Assembly (NCBI GenBank): GCA_023079485.1
Contig: CM041084.1
Location: 62,715,709-62,779,708 of the forward strand
Direction of reading: 5' to 3'
From: Archilochus colubris
Lineage: Eukaryota > Chordata > Aves > Apodiformes > Trochilidae
Length of the DNA stretch: 64,000 nt
Each line of letters starts with the position of its first letter. Positions within the stretch are counted from its first letter, which is position 1. Below the pieces are notes generated by a model that was given only the letters and a program-made list of their open reading frames with translations, was not told the DNA's origin and did no database searches. This document shows, piece after piece, positions 1 through 13,510 of the stretch. The position numbers and the translations under genes were made by a program.

Positions 1-3000
1 TCATGAACAATCCTTCCTAGCAGTGTAAAACCTATTTGAAACTCAAGAGCAGCTTTCATGTTGCAGATAAGTAACTATTTTAAATCTAAAATCTTGCCAA
101 GATACCATACGAACTGTCATCTCCAGGGATGATCCAGTTTACTTATCCACTGCTTGCTCTGCAGTCCCTTTGTTTTGCTCCATAATTCACAGACAGATGT
201 GGTCCAGTCCCTTCTTTTCTCAAGCCAAATGTTTTCTTGCCTCAGCCAAGCTTTGGTTAATTGGTTTGGTTTGGGGTTTTTTTGTTTATTTGTTTGTTTT
301 TGATCTATATCACTTTATTAATTTCCTAGGGATTTTTTGAATGAACAATAAAGCATTGCAGACTCTTGTTGAACTTTTCATGGCTATTCTAAGGAAAGAG
401 GATGTGAGGATGATCCTCAATAATGCCTGCATAGGGATCATAGATTATTAATGGTTGTAACAAAATCCTCCAGCTAACAGCCCTAAAGCTTCCAAAGGAT
501 GCCCTGTGGAAAGCAGAGGATGGCCAGGATGCTTATCTGATGATGCCCTGCATCTGACTGGTTCAGTCTGTCTGTCCTGCTGGACATGAGGACATGGAGG
601 TGTGACAGCCTTTCCTCCCTTGGGCTGCCAGATTCAATATCACACCTTTTCTTCTAACACGATTTCCTGGGTTGATGCATTCTTTTCATAGTACGATGAA
701 GTTTTGTTCAATTCTGCTTTACTTAATTTGGGTAAAGGAACAGAAGCTACTTTGGCTTATAAATACCCCTGAAAATAAATTATTTGTTTATTTTTCTGAT
801 CTACTTTCTCATTATCAGAACTCTGTCCTCTCACAGGTGGTCACCTGGAGGTGAGAGGACACCTCCAGACCTAGACCATATTAATATTTTTTAGATCCAT
901 AATAGCATAAAATACTGATGAATCTATTATGTAACAAATAGCAATGACCCATGTCATATCAGTGTAGCTGAAGAACTCAAAATCTGTTCCAAAATTATAC
1001 CACCACTAAAGCATTACGCACTGTCCATGAGTAGAAACAGTTATAAGCTTTATCCAAAAGTTTATCAAAGCCTCAAATGTAAGACTTTGATAATATGTTG
1101 TACATTTTTGTAGGTGTCCATGATTCAAAGGAACATATTTCTATTTCAAATTAATGATCTAGCAGGTTAGCAATACCCATTTAAAATGCCTCCCATCCTT
1201 AGACTGATGCCATCTCAATACATGACAAGAGCACTTCTTGCTCCAAAGTACACGAGGATACCTATTGTACAAATATGAAACATGGAATTGGTTTCCACCC
1301 TATACTGAAATCTTTAAAGCAGCAGAGCTCTGATCCATGCTTAAGATGCCTCAATATTTCAGTACTTCAAACAACGAAGAACAATAGTATCAGGTACTTC
1401 TAAATCTGCAGGTTGTACTGCATATGAGATTCCTTGAAAATTATTCAGATTTGGAAAATCAGATAAGATTCACTGAAAATGTTTAAAATAAAGCAGTATT
1501 CTCTTCAATAAACTATCTGCAGGATGTGAAAACAGAACTTCACCCTCAAAATACCTCACTCCCTGTTCAACAATTGTTTGCTATGAGTATGAATAGTGCA
1601 AGTCTTTAAAAGCTGTAGCTGCATATGTAATGCTAGAGTAAATAAGCCTTATTTTTACATCTTTTAAAGCACAGAAAATAATTTAATAGAACTGTACACT
1701 GCTTTCAATAGAAAATATATCCTGTTTAAGTACCCCTCTTTACAATGTATTTCTTAACACTGGAATATTCTTGACTTGTTTTGTAAACTAGTCTTGGTTT
1801 GCACAACCATCTGGCTAAAGTAAAACAGGAATCTGTTGCAGAGTTCACTCTACAGTACTGTTTTTCTTTGATTATTATTACTTATGATTGAATATAGACT
1901 AATGCCATCAAAAATTGGCATGCTTCAGTTGGAACATGCTTCAAAGGCTATGACTTTTACATTCTGGGTCTTACTTTAGCTTTGCTCTGAAGAATATCTT
2001 TGGATTTATAATGCCAATGTTTTGTAGGATCACTGAATAACTGTGTTTTTTAAGAAGCTGGGACACAAGCCAGTTGCAAGTGGACACTGAGATTATTCAG
2101 AGATTTATGGCAGACAGTGCTGATCACTGATGTTGAATGAAGCAGAGCTCTGTCAGATTATTTGAATCATTTTTTAGCTCTGAGGTGGTACAAATGAAGA
2201 AAATAACCTCAATAAAGGGATAGAGCAGTTAAAAGCTCTGTAGGAGAGGTAAAGTGCAGAGAAGAACCGAGGAAGGTAAAATCAGTGGATGCCAACAAAA
2301 CCAGGATGATTGGGCAGAAGGTAGCTTTATTTTGGGTAACAGTATTGCATGATTTTAATAGCTTCCAGTTAGCTCAAGCAGAAAAACCTAACTATAACAC
2401 TTTCTAGAGATGTAACATTATAGCATCTAGAAATAAAACACATGAAAAATACATTACTGAGCATCTAGGCGTACTCAGACTGCCTAAATTTAGTCTTATA
2501 AATTAGGTAGCTAAATTAGAGGGATAGTCTTAGTAGATTATTAATGGAAAGAGAGTGGGAGGGAAGGGCTGGGAGTGGGAGGCTCTTTAAAAAGTAATTC
2601 AGAGCTCAGTTTAAAAGCTACAGTTTTCCTCATAAGGAATTCCTTCCTCTTTTAGCTTTGTATAAAGCTTCAGGACACAAGTCTTCTCAGTTAGTCATCT
2701 AAAATAATATATATAAATATCCACCAAAGACCACAGAAAGACTTTAGAAAAATGGACTCTACAATCAAATGGAAGAGACAAACCGGTAATTTGGGGAGAT
2801 AATTCAGAACCTAATAAAAGACCATGGGTACATAAGATGAAAGTCTAAGAGAGCATGTGCATGAGAGCACAAATGCAACAGGAAGGCTAAAATTATTCCA
2901 TGACAGAATAAGCAGACTTTGCTAACAATAAATTATTTTCTCCAAAAGCAGCAGCTGTAGAGAATAGATAAGGCTAAGATGATGCTCTTCTGATCAAAGA

Positions 3001-6000
3001 AGCTTGAGGAAGGAAGATATGTGGAGGACTAAGTAAGCCTGCAAAATACCAGCACATGTTGTAGTAAATAACAGAAGCTAGGCTTGGCTTTTTAGTCATA
3101 ACATTAGATAGAGGAACTTCAGTGAACTATATCAATTTTCAAGAATTTGCAACTACAAAAGAGAACACGCTGTTATACCTACCTTCACCATAACAAAAGT
3201 AAATACTTAGGGTAGAAGATGGAGACCTGACACTAAATGGCATTTCTTTGTCCGTTTTAATTGGACAAAGACAGTACAGTGACCCAAAAAGTGATGGAGC
3301 ACTAAAGGAAGGACTATCAGCAGTTAAAGAAGTTACTGTAAGCCCCTATTTCCGTGTCCATGAGGCATGTTATTTGCATGTAAATGTATTATATTTAAAG
3401 TACCCACTGCTGACTTTAAAGTTCTAGCCAGTTCTTGCTCAAGAGGCTGATCTCAGGTGAAGTTCAGGAGAACAGAACAACTGAAGAATTGTTTGAGGGT
3501 CTCTTCCAAGGCAAAAGGAAGCTCTCCTCAGAGCAGAGCTGGAAGGGTCATGTTGGACCAGAGTCTGTAACACCAACAAAAGGCCATGGTAAAGCAGATG
3601 CTAAAATAACATTTGAAATGCTTTTTCCTCAGGGAGCTATGGTAAAAATAGAGGGAATAACTTTTCACATTTAAAGAAGAGATTAAATACTTTACTGAAG
3701 CAACGCTTCACGTAGCAAAAATAAGCAAATATATAAAAGGGAACAGTTTCTACTGTTTACACAGGAAGAAGTTCTAGATTAAATTATGCCAATTATTTTT
3801 CTCTCGTTTTTGTGTCTGCTGGGTTCTGTCATAATTGCTTAGCAAAACAGAGCACATATTAATATTCATACCCATTTTACAGGATGTCCACCACACACTG
3901 ATGTGTTTGTTTTGTTTGGCACAAGGTGTTTCAATACAAAGTGACAGCTATTTTTTTTTGCTGTAGAGTAGGAAAGTTTGCATAGGGGTTGACTTTGATC
4001 TGAGAGACTATCTGAAAAGACTCATATAAAAACTGGAATAGCAACATGATTACCAAGCCATAAACAATTTTTTTTAAAAAAGCAAAACAAACAACCCCCA
4101 CAGCCTTGTTTCCTAAGTAAATACAGTGCACATATCCCTTGCTCTGCTGGTTCCTAATCCAGTAATTTCTGAAACTGTTGAGTTGACCAGTCTCAGCCAA
4201 GTCTCACAGAGAGACAGCTTTCTCAAAGATACCAAGTTAATATTATGTTTATTAATCACTGAGGAAAGATAGAAGTCTTGCAGCCATGAACTCAGCCTTT
4301 ACTAGACACCAGGGAAACTATCTGAGAGAGACATTATGAATGCTCCAGACAAAAGAAAAGTCTCAGTGAGAGGCAGCAGGTTATTAAGCAGCTGGGAATG
4401 TAACCACAGGACAAATCCATAGGCTTCATTAGTTTTGGTGCTCAAGGAAATAGTTGTTATTTATGGGTTGCCGGCACTCACAGAAACTGCCCATTAATGA
4501 CTTCTTACCATAGCCAAAGGCAGCTCCACAAACAGATCATTTTTTTTTACCTACCAAAATATTGGTACAGAATTGGTACAAACCAAAATTGAGTACAGAA
4601 CTTGGAGTAGTTTCCTGATTAAAGAAAACACAAACCAAACAAAAAACAGGCAAAAAACCCAAAACAAAGCCCCAAATACAGCCTTTATGAACATTTGAAA
4701 AAGGGATAGTAGAACAAGATTGAAGGCTATATTACCTACATACTAACAGCTTAAAATGGGAACTGGGCTTTTACAAAACATAGGTTGTTTTGACTCCGAG
4801 TTCCTGCTGAGAATGAATTCCCATGATAGCAATTAAGACTAATGCCCAGGACACTGTATTTCCAGTTGCCAGTTAGTTGGAAGGCCTCAGTTATAAGATG
4901 AGGTAGATATTTGAAAGCACTGGGTTGGTAATTCCAAAGTTACTACAGAGAAAATACTTGGAAAAACTATCTGGAGGTCACTTAGGGATTCAAAAAATCT
5001 ATGGGAAGAGACAGATGGTTTTATACTGACCTTAAATGCACATTGACATTAAAGCAGTTGTTAGAGCTCTGTGAAAAATACAGAACAAGTCAAGTGAAAG
5101 AGCCCATGTTGATAGCAGATGAAAAATAGGTTTCCTCAAGCAAGAGATATGGTCCTGTGCTCTTTCATAGGCATGTCACTCATTTTCAGGTTTAGTTTTA
5201 GCTTATCCTCAATATAAAATAGTAATTAATATAAAGAGAGTATGATCCTCTATGTAAATGGAATTTCTGAATCTGGAAGACCTTCTGCAGAGACAGGGAA
5301 ATGGCATTTTCTGTGCTGTAAGGTAGACTTGTGCACATACTATATTGTGGCTACACTTCTTTTTTTTTAAAACTTTTGTGAGAGCTGTCAGGTGCAAACA
5401 TAGTATCTTAGCCAAGAGTCTTCAGAGAGATGCTGTCTAATGGATGTTGAACTGAGGTTTTTGAAATTGTGAAGAATTGTTGGTTCTCAAGCACTTTTTT
5501 TTCATTGAAAGAATTCACAGTAATGATGGGTTTACAGGGACAGGCTCTGACTTTAGAGGCTTACACATAACTCATACAGATTACAGTAAAGCACACTGGA
5601 ATTCATTCAGACTAAAAGGTTTTCCACAAAAAACTGCAGATGCAAAAACCATCTATGGAAATTATTGTTTTTCTTGCTAAGCTGGAGAACATATAAAGTA
5701 ACCTGTGAGAATATGGTAATTTTTCTGACTTTTACTTTTGTAGTGTATGTTTTATAGAAAGCTCTAAAATTTGTTTTTTGTTCTCTTCCCAGCCTTGGTC
5801 AGGTATAAGTCAACTATCATTTCAAGATGCTTTCATACAGGAATGCCCATTTCTGTACATCCATTTCACCTTTTTAGAAATGTGAACGTTTTTTGGTTTG
5901 TAAAGCTAAAAGTACAAATCTGGCCCATTTTTCTTGGATTTTACCTTAAACTCTGACCAATCTCACATGCTTTCTCTTGTGGCATTAGAGGCTATAAAGA

Positions 6001-6819
6001 TAATTTCCTGTTTCTCAAATACTCAGCATGAAAACAAATTATAAAGAACGTAAATGCAGAAAAGAATTAAATAGTTGAAAAGTCTTTTTAATGTTTTTGA
6101 TCCTGAATCAAGGGATTATTTTCTCTTTAAAGTATTGAATTCATTTATGTATTTTGTGGTTAATGCACAGAGCTCTCTCAGAGAATTTTCCAGATACCTT
6201 TTCCATATAACTCTCTTCATGCTTTCAATTTTGACTCCTTTCTTCCTCCAATCTTCCATAAGGAAAGAAAATCAAGCCTTAATTCTCTTTCTTCATTATC
6301 AAGGACATAACTTTTTCTTTCTATGCCTAAACATGTATGTATTATTTTGTTTGTCTGTTTTGTCTCACCTGCACAGCCCAGGTTTCAGAGATCCTTAGCT
6401 CATTACTGACTGCTCAGACTGGTTTCCCAAACTGTGCCATGCAAACAGCCTCTTTCTCCTCCTACAAATGGATGTCCCCACACCCTTGCTGCTTTTTTTT
6501 CTCTTCACTAATGTTTTTTTCATGCTGCACAGTTGCTTCACCCCTATACTATAAAACCACCACAGTGCCCATAAGCTGCAAATGTGGCTATGGGAGCCTT
6601 TCACAGATACAAACTAGGTATTCTTAAAGATGGATAATATGTGACTTCTGTTTGGATAATTTATTATAGTAATTTAATCAAATACCATATCAAGCCATTT
6701 CTAGCTGCTCTATTAGTAGTTTCATTCTCTGCTGAAAAAGCAACTACAGCTAAGTTTGGGGTTTCTTTCTATGAATAAAACATCCTCTCCATCATTTTTT
6801 GTAAGTTGTTGGGAACAGG
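1..6819. other. AT-rich intergenic DNA, no gene recognised
   Basis: Only short open frames typical of chance are present. None has splice context, a domain or composition that I recognise. Visible structure is limited to T/G-rich tracts near 245-300, an A-rich tract near 4,620-4,680 and a strong hairpin at 824-861, listed separately. Conserved regulatory elements could be present, but I cannot recognise them without an alignment. Confidence 0.6.
824..861. repeat. Perfect inverted repeat / nested hairpin
   Basis: The arm TGTCCTCTCAC at 824-834 is exactly complementary to GTGAGAGGACA at 851-861, giving an 11-bp stem. The intervening bases contain a second inverted pair, AGGTG (835-839) and CACCT (842-846). 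The whole could fold as a nested hairpin or extrude as a small cruciform. Function is unknown; it may be a fossil of an unrecognised repeat. Confidence 0.6.
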
Positions 6820-7996
6820 AGAGGTGACTGGAGGAAAGCAAATGTCACTCCAGTGTTCAAGAAAAGCAAGAAAGAGGACCTGACCAAGTCCTGACAGACC
6901 AGTCAGTCTCACCTGCATCCCTGGAAAAGTGATGGAACAACTCATTCTTGATGCTGTCTCCAGGCACATCAAGGACAAGAAGCTTACCAGGAGCAGTCAG
7001 CATGGCTTTACTAAGGGGAAGTCATGTCTGACCAACCTGATGGTTCCTTCCATGAGGCCGTAACCAGGTGGGTGGATGATGGCAGAACAGCAGACATAGC
7101 CTATCTTGATTCCAGTAAGGCATTTGGCACTGTCTCCCACAGCATCCTTGGAGCTAAACTGAAGAAGTTTGGTCCTGGATGATTGTGTAGTGAAGTGGAT
7201 TGGGAGGTGGCTGAAGGACAGAAGCCAGAGAGTTGTAGTCAATGGTATGGAGTCCAGTTGGAAGTCTGTTTCTAGTCCCTCAAGGGTCAGTACTGGGACC
7301 AGTACTATTCAATATATTTATTGATGACCTGGATGAGGGAATAGAGTATACTATCAGAAAGTTTGCTGATGACACAAAACTGTGTGGAGTGGCTGACATC
7401 CTAGAAGACTGTGATGTCATTCAGAGGGATCTAGAAAGACTGGAGAGTTGGACAGGGAGAAATTAATTACAACAAGGGCAAGTGTGAAGTCTTATATTTG
7501 GGAAAGAACAACCCCAGGCACCACTATAGGTTGGGGATTGAGCTGTTGGAGAGCAGGATAGGTGAAAGGGATCTGGGGTTGCTGGTGGATGGAAGGATGA
7601 CCATGAGCCAACCATGTGCCCTTGTGGTCAAGAAGGCCAATGGCATCCTGGGGTGCATTGGAACAGGGGTGGTTAGTGGGTCCAGAGAGGTTCTCCTCCC
7701 CCTCTACTCTGCCCTGGTGAGGCCACAACTGGAATATTGTGTCCAGTTCTGGGCCCCTAAGCTCCAGAAGTGGTTCCATGTTAGTATTAAGAAGAATTAT
7801 TTCACTGTGAGGGTGACAGGGCACTGGTTCAGGCTGTCCAGGGAGGTTGTGGAGTTTTCTCCCCTGGAGACATTCAAAGCCCACCTGGATGTGTTCCTGT
7901 TCCTATGTGACATCCTGTAGGTGACCCTGCTCTGGCAGAGGGTGTTGGACTCAACAATCTTTTGAGGTCCCTAACTTTCTATGATTCCATGATTCT
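6820..7996 (+). mobile_element. CR1 LINE, old 5'-truncated copy
   Basis: This is a degenerate CR1 retrotransposon 3' part on the + strand. It covers part of the reverse transcriptase domain, the region after it and the 3' end, finishing in the degenerate octamer tail (ctatgattccatgattct) near 7,980-7,996. Stops and frame changes break the coding region. Sequence after the catalytic motif differs clearly from the younger CR1 copies at 39,484 and 57,615, so it belongs to an older or different subfamily. The 5' edge is approximate. Confidence 0.88.
7242..7920 (+). pseudogene. CR1 reverse transcriptase remnant
   Basis: Two open blocks (7,242-7,466 and 7,498-7,920), interrupted by a stop and a frame change, encode the palm-domain part of a CR1 reverse transcriptase. 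Visible motifs are [18 protein letters not shown] followed by the catalytic FADDTKL, then the downstream region with an [15 protein letters not shown] stretch. In intact CR1 this protein copies the element's RNA by target-primed reverse transcription. Here it is broken and lacks the N-terminal endonuclease, so it is a dead fragment. Confidence 0.85.
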
Positions 7997-10900
7997 ACAA
8001 TATTTGTTCATGAGCTTAGTAAAAATATTTGTAATGAACAGCCTACCTACCAGCTTGTGGCTTTCAAGAAATTATTACCAGTTTTCTTTTGCATTCAAGA
8101 ATACACTAAGCAAGTGTCAGTTTGGAGATCTGATTGACACAAATTCATTCACAACGCAGGCAGTATCATGAGCTTTGCCTCTTGTCTAACAAGTTCCAGA
8201 TCCTGCTAAGAATGTGTTGTATAACTGTGAGACAAAGGTTTCAGAAAATCAATTGTTACACTTTATCCATTTCTTGAAACTGGCAATTTTCTCACTGGCT
8301 TTATGAAACAATTGGCATTGTTCATTTGGGGAAGCAATTACACTGCAAGATAACTAACCTCTGACACCCATGTGCATAAATACATACATACATATATATG
8401 TATACATAAATGTGTGGTTATATTTTTAGCAGGAACTAGTTTTTCATAAACAAAATGACAAAACATCTTTCCCCCCCCCTTATTTTTCTTGTTTTCCTCT
8501 TAAGTGCATTGTCTTTGATATAAGTATACAGGCCAAGCAGCTAATTTGTGAACTGCTTTTCCAGTAGGGCTATGAAAGAAGCCATTACCTACTCCATACC
8601 TCAGCACAGAAAAACACCTCGTGCTGACAGGGTGGCATAATTATGTGAAACTTAGATCTTCCCTTTTTTGTATAAGTTATATGGACTGGATCTGTCAAGT
8701 GACAAAATCACTGACTTTGACCTAAGTTCTCACTAAAACATGTCATAGAGAGAACCCACAGACAGTACATTAACTCCTCCAGACCTACTTTATCTGAAGT
8801 TGCTTACTTTGACTTTTTTAGGAAAAGATAAACTTATTCACAGAAAGGGACAATCACCTTTGTAAAATATTTATTTCCCTTTCATGGCAGAATTAAAAGT
8901 TTCTGACCTATCTTAATTTACTCTCTGTATTTCTACTTAGCTAGAAATAATACAATATTGTATCTGTTCCTCTTCTGCTCACAATAAATGCCATGCATTC
9001 TTAAAGCACTAAAGAAGAACTTTTGTTGTCTGATTAGAGTCTTGCTTTTGTAAGAAATAATGTGCAATATTAAAAAGCGATGAAATTAATCCCTCCAATT
9101 AGTATCTAAGATCTTTACTGTGGTCATGGAAGTTATAGATCCTAAGCTGTTTTCTAATTATGAAATAAGAACACTGAAGTTACTGAAGATAGACTAGTTC
9201 TAATATATTGTGAACAAATTACTAATGGTGGTGAGATATGTTGGTTTTAAGGGCAACCAGCTTTGCTGCTGTTTTGTTGGCAGCCTTGCTGGCTGACAAA
9301 CAAAACCTAATTGTCTTGACTGCAAATAGAAAGATAATAGTTCATCAAAATGCCTTCCTGAAAAAATATGCTCATAAAATTGTGTAATCAGGTTGCTTCT
9401 GTGTTCCTGTGCCTTTGTTTCAGACATTCATTTCCTAAATGCTGGGATATTAACTCCTAGAGACTGCATTTTTTTTTGAGTGAATACAACTGACAGCTAT
9501 CAAATGCTTTCTTCTTGAACAAGTTTATTTTAATAGTAATACTTGGGAGACATGGTATTTAGCAGCAAACAGTATTGCTCAGTATAAATCAAAAGACATG
9601 AAGATATAATAATCTAGGATTTTACAAACATCTGATACATGTCCCAACAACTGGAACAGGTTTTCTACAGTGAATCTGGTCTCAAACCGATCTGGGAAGA
9701 TTTTTGAGTAGGAAATGCAATTCTATTTGACAAAATTATTTATCCAACCAGACTGGAAATCCCTGAGTTCCAAATCAGTGGAAGGTGGGAGGGGAGTCTG
9801 GGGATTAAAATAAGAATTTCTTCTTATGCTCTTTGATATACCATGAAGTATTTGCCTTGGGCACTTTGCAACACATTAGACATCAATGAGCATCTCTTGC
9901 ATGTTAAGCATGCAGTCTACCCCTGGCCTAAATCCCCAAAGACAGGATTCAGGGCTTTGTGAATCCTTGGTCTGATCTGGTGGTATTGGTTTTATGCTCT
10001 TAAAATGTCCATGACAAGGTACCCTAAAACTGAACTGACATCTTTATCATTTTGGTTTGGTTGGGTTGGGTTTGGTTTGGTTTGATTGGGCCGGGTTGGG
10101 TTTGCTTTGCTTTGCTTTGGTTTTGTTTCAAGAGCCTTGGAGATGCCCATGAGATGCTGCTCTGTAAACCAGACAATTTATGGCCTGTTAGCTGCATGGA
10201 CTTAGTGTCAGCACATTATTCTGTGTTCACTACCCCAGTAAAGGTGAAGCATCACTGTGGGAAGCATGGGAATCACTGACATGTCCTTTTTCCACAGGAG
10301 CTAACTAAGCACTGTGCACAGTGCAGAGCAGAGGAATATTTCTCAGAAAGCTCAGGCAGAGGCAAGATATATAGGAGAACACTAGAAGAATCTTTCAGGT
10401 ATAAAAGGAAGTTTTTGTGTGTTTATGGATGGATGACAGTGTTTCCCCTAAGAAACCATCACTGTCAGAATAGCTCCTCAGTTTTATGCTTCTCTCCATG
10501 CTTCTCAGTTGGAAGATCACCATCCATGTGAGTGATGTGCATTTGCAACACGACCAGCAGCCTTGACAGTGACAAGAAAGAAGCTGGACACCATCATTGT
10601 GTTCATGCACAAAGCAATTTTAGTCAGGGAGGAGACAGCAAAAGAGACTGGCTGCAGTCATGTGATCACACTCAGTTTCATTTTAAATCATCCTAAAATG
10701 CATTTGTGCTGACCTGTTCCTTGGGAGACAGTTAGAAAAAAAAATGGAAAGCAGAATTAAAGTATAACATCATTGTATGTGCTTTCTGGTGCTTTTCTCT
10801 AGAGATTTTTATTAGTGGAAAACACACCTACTCTGGCAGCCTGAGAGAAGTTGCTGCCATTCCATGCCCCCAGGTTCAACAAGTAGTGAGGCTGAATGTG

Positions 10901-13313
10901 TATTCCCAGTACACAAGCACACAAAACGCATATACATCACACAAATATGTATATACACCACTGGATTTATAGATCTTAGAGGCACAGAGCACTCACACTG
11001 ACACTGAGAGCACCTCGTCCTACTCTGCTCAGCTCTGTCTGAGCAGGACAGAGGTCCATAAATGGGAATATATATACATATCTGTAAGGTGGAGCCCTGC
11101 AGCATCCAATTTTAGGCAGTCCATCCCATAGGTGCCTCTGGATCCCATTCTCCCCTGTTGCTGCACTTCAGCTGCTGCTACAATCACACATCACTTTCCA
11201 AGAGAAGGGCCGGATGCTCTTTTACATAGGACTGCAGAAATTAGTAATTTTTCTGGGTGATTTTCTTCCTTTAGAGCATCACACCTTTGCCACTTACAGC
11301 TGGGATAATGCAGTACCCATGCCTGCCTTTCATACGAGTGCCTCTGATGGACAGCAAAGATAAATGAGAGGTACTTCTAAATACTCTCTGAAGCCTCACC
11401 CTGAGCACATGCAGAAGCTCAGCATTTCTAAATTTTTACTCTCTGACATAGTATATTGTAGCTGTAAAGTATCCTGAATTTGATCACAGTCAATGCCAGG
11501 GGCCACAGGCAACACAAGAATATCTCAGAGAAGATCTCAGACAAACATCTGCATAATGATACCACTGCTATATTAATGGATTGCTCACAAGATGGAGTAT
11601 CCCTTTGATAGACTGGAAGAAACTAACTGGGGAAAGCTATGAACAAATTTCTCTACAAGGAGAGGCATCAGCCTTTACTGGAAACAAGGGTCAATATTGC
11701 ATTGTTTGAGTCTAAATTTAAAGGTCTGGGATTTATTATTTCTGTTCTCCAAGCAATTGGAGTTTTCACAGGCTTTTTGTTTTCATGTCAGACAAGGAGG
11801 CACCAATGCTTGCTACATGAAATAAGATGTGACCAAAAATGAACCATGTGGAGGCACCACATGAAGGAAAAAATAAGCAACAAGAGTTAGGTAAGGACCT
11901 TTAAATATATTAATGTATGTGAGATGAATTGCTTGTGCATTAATTGGCTCAATAAGGAAAGCCTGACCTATCACAGAGATATTACTGTTGGATAGCACAT
12001 GATACATAGCACTGAGATAACGTTCATAATGTTCTTATACGATATCCAGAGGGTGAACATCCATGCCAGTTTGACAGAGTACCTCACAGAGAGCTGTTGA
12101 TTTCTCAAAGGGACCAGGCAGGAGACTGTAAGACATTTCAGTTTTTCCTCTCAGAGCCCGAAGGATTGCAAGAGGCATTTCTCACGAGAGCTGTCTCCTG
12201 TGTGTTAATGCAAGACTCAGTCCTTTAGTCTCTCCTGTACAGCATGAATAAAATATCACAGAGAGACTGTGAGAAATTGAATGTATTTCTATGATAGCAG
12301 TGTCCAGGTGACACCCTTGAAAAGAAATGCTTGTTTTACACAGGGCAAAGCCAATCTATGCAATTTACTGTCACAAGCTATTTTTGTGGCCTACAGTTTA
12401 GCAGGGTAACACTTTTACAGACGTAATAAGAACACCTGCTTTTACATTGTCAGGTAAAAAGAAAGCACAGGAAGGTTATTAATACCAACAGAAACAGTAA
12501 GGTCTCTGTGACAAGAACCATCTGTTTCTACTTCTCAGGACAATGCCTAGCACAGGATGAACTGATTCCTAGGACACAAGTAACAGATTAAAAAAGTGAA
12601 GCCAAATCTATTAAGTATAAACCAACTTTAAGTGTTTAGTGCTAGAGACAATGTATGAGAACATTATCTCACAGTTACATAAAGACTTCTTGCACCTCCC
12701 TCTGTAGCATCTGATCTGAGCTACTGTCAGGCAGAGGATATCAGAATACTAATTGCATGAGTCATCATGGAAGTTTTTGTGCTTCTCCTTCATAACAACT
12801 CTAGGAGTCCTTTGATTATGATAGAAATATTGAAATCACATAAAATTCCATAATACCACAATATACAGAAGCCAAACTAAAATAAAACTAAAATCCTATT
12901 CCCTGCATCCACTCCAACTGAAACAAATTAGGAACAATTGCAAATAGAGTCTTTTTTCCATGCTAAAATATTTTTGTGGGTTTTTTTCTTAGTGGCTAAC
13001 CCCCTTATCATTAAGTCCCTTGCAAAGAGTTCTTTTTTCCCCATAAAACCACAGAGTTAACATGATTTTGTGATTTTGTTCGTCTTTCTGTCATGTTATT
13101 TCCCTTTTTCTACATGTCACTCTCTCAGCCTGGCCTTTTAAAACTCTAAGCTCTTCAGCTTAAATACTATAGATCTGGTAATGAAACATCTGAGGTAGTA
13201 AGTGTACAGGTGACATGCAGCACCATTCAGGTTCGCTATCTGATGTCCTGACTCTTATTTGCCTCCAAGTGATCTTCCTCATTCAGGACTGAGCAGTCTT
13301 TCAGTTAGAGAGT
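7997..13313. other. AT-rich intergenic DNA, no gene recognised
   Basis: No exon, RNA gene or long conserved frame was recognised. It contains a short CATA/TA microsatellite near 8,375-8,405 and the GGTTT-type array at 10,050-10,127, listed separately. Open frames here are short and look like chance. Confidence 0.55.
10050..10127. repeat. Degenerate (GGTTT)n / GGGTT-type simple repeat
   Basis: About 78 bases made almost entirely of G and T, in 5-base units such as ggttt, gggtt and later ctttg. The short open frame across it (Trp/Gly/Phe-rich) is a by-product of the repeat. Confidence 0.8.
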
Positions 13314-13510
13314 TCATAGAATCATAGAATTGGCTGGGTTGGAAGGGACCTCAGAGATCATCAAGTCCAACCCTTGAACCACCGTTGCGGTTGCTAGACC
13401 ATGGCACTGAGTGCCACATCCAGTCTCTTTTTAAATATCTCCAGGAACGGAGAATCCACTACCTCCCTGGGCAGCCCATTCCAATGCTTGATCACCCTCT
13501 CCGTAAAGAG
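13314..13510 (-). mobile_element. CR1 LINE 3' end, antisense
   Basis: On the + strand this begins with the reversed octamer tail (catagaatcatagaa), continues with ggttggaagggacc, and runs through the CR1 3'UTR into the reverse complement of the last codons of the reverse transcriptase ORF. About 200 bp is present, severely 5'-truncated. It closely matches the copy at 18,215, so it is probably the same subfamily. It lies about 1.2 kb upstream of the MYLIP promoter. Confidence 0.92.

Noticed and set aside
7492..7884. Minus-strand open frame of 130 codons across the CR1 at 6,820
   Set aside because: Shadow of the CR1 coding strand; similar shadows occur opposite the other CR1 copies.
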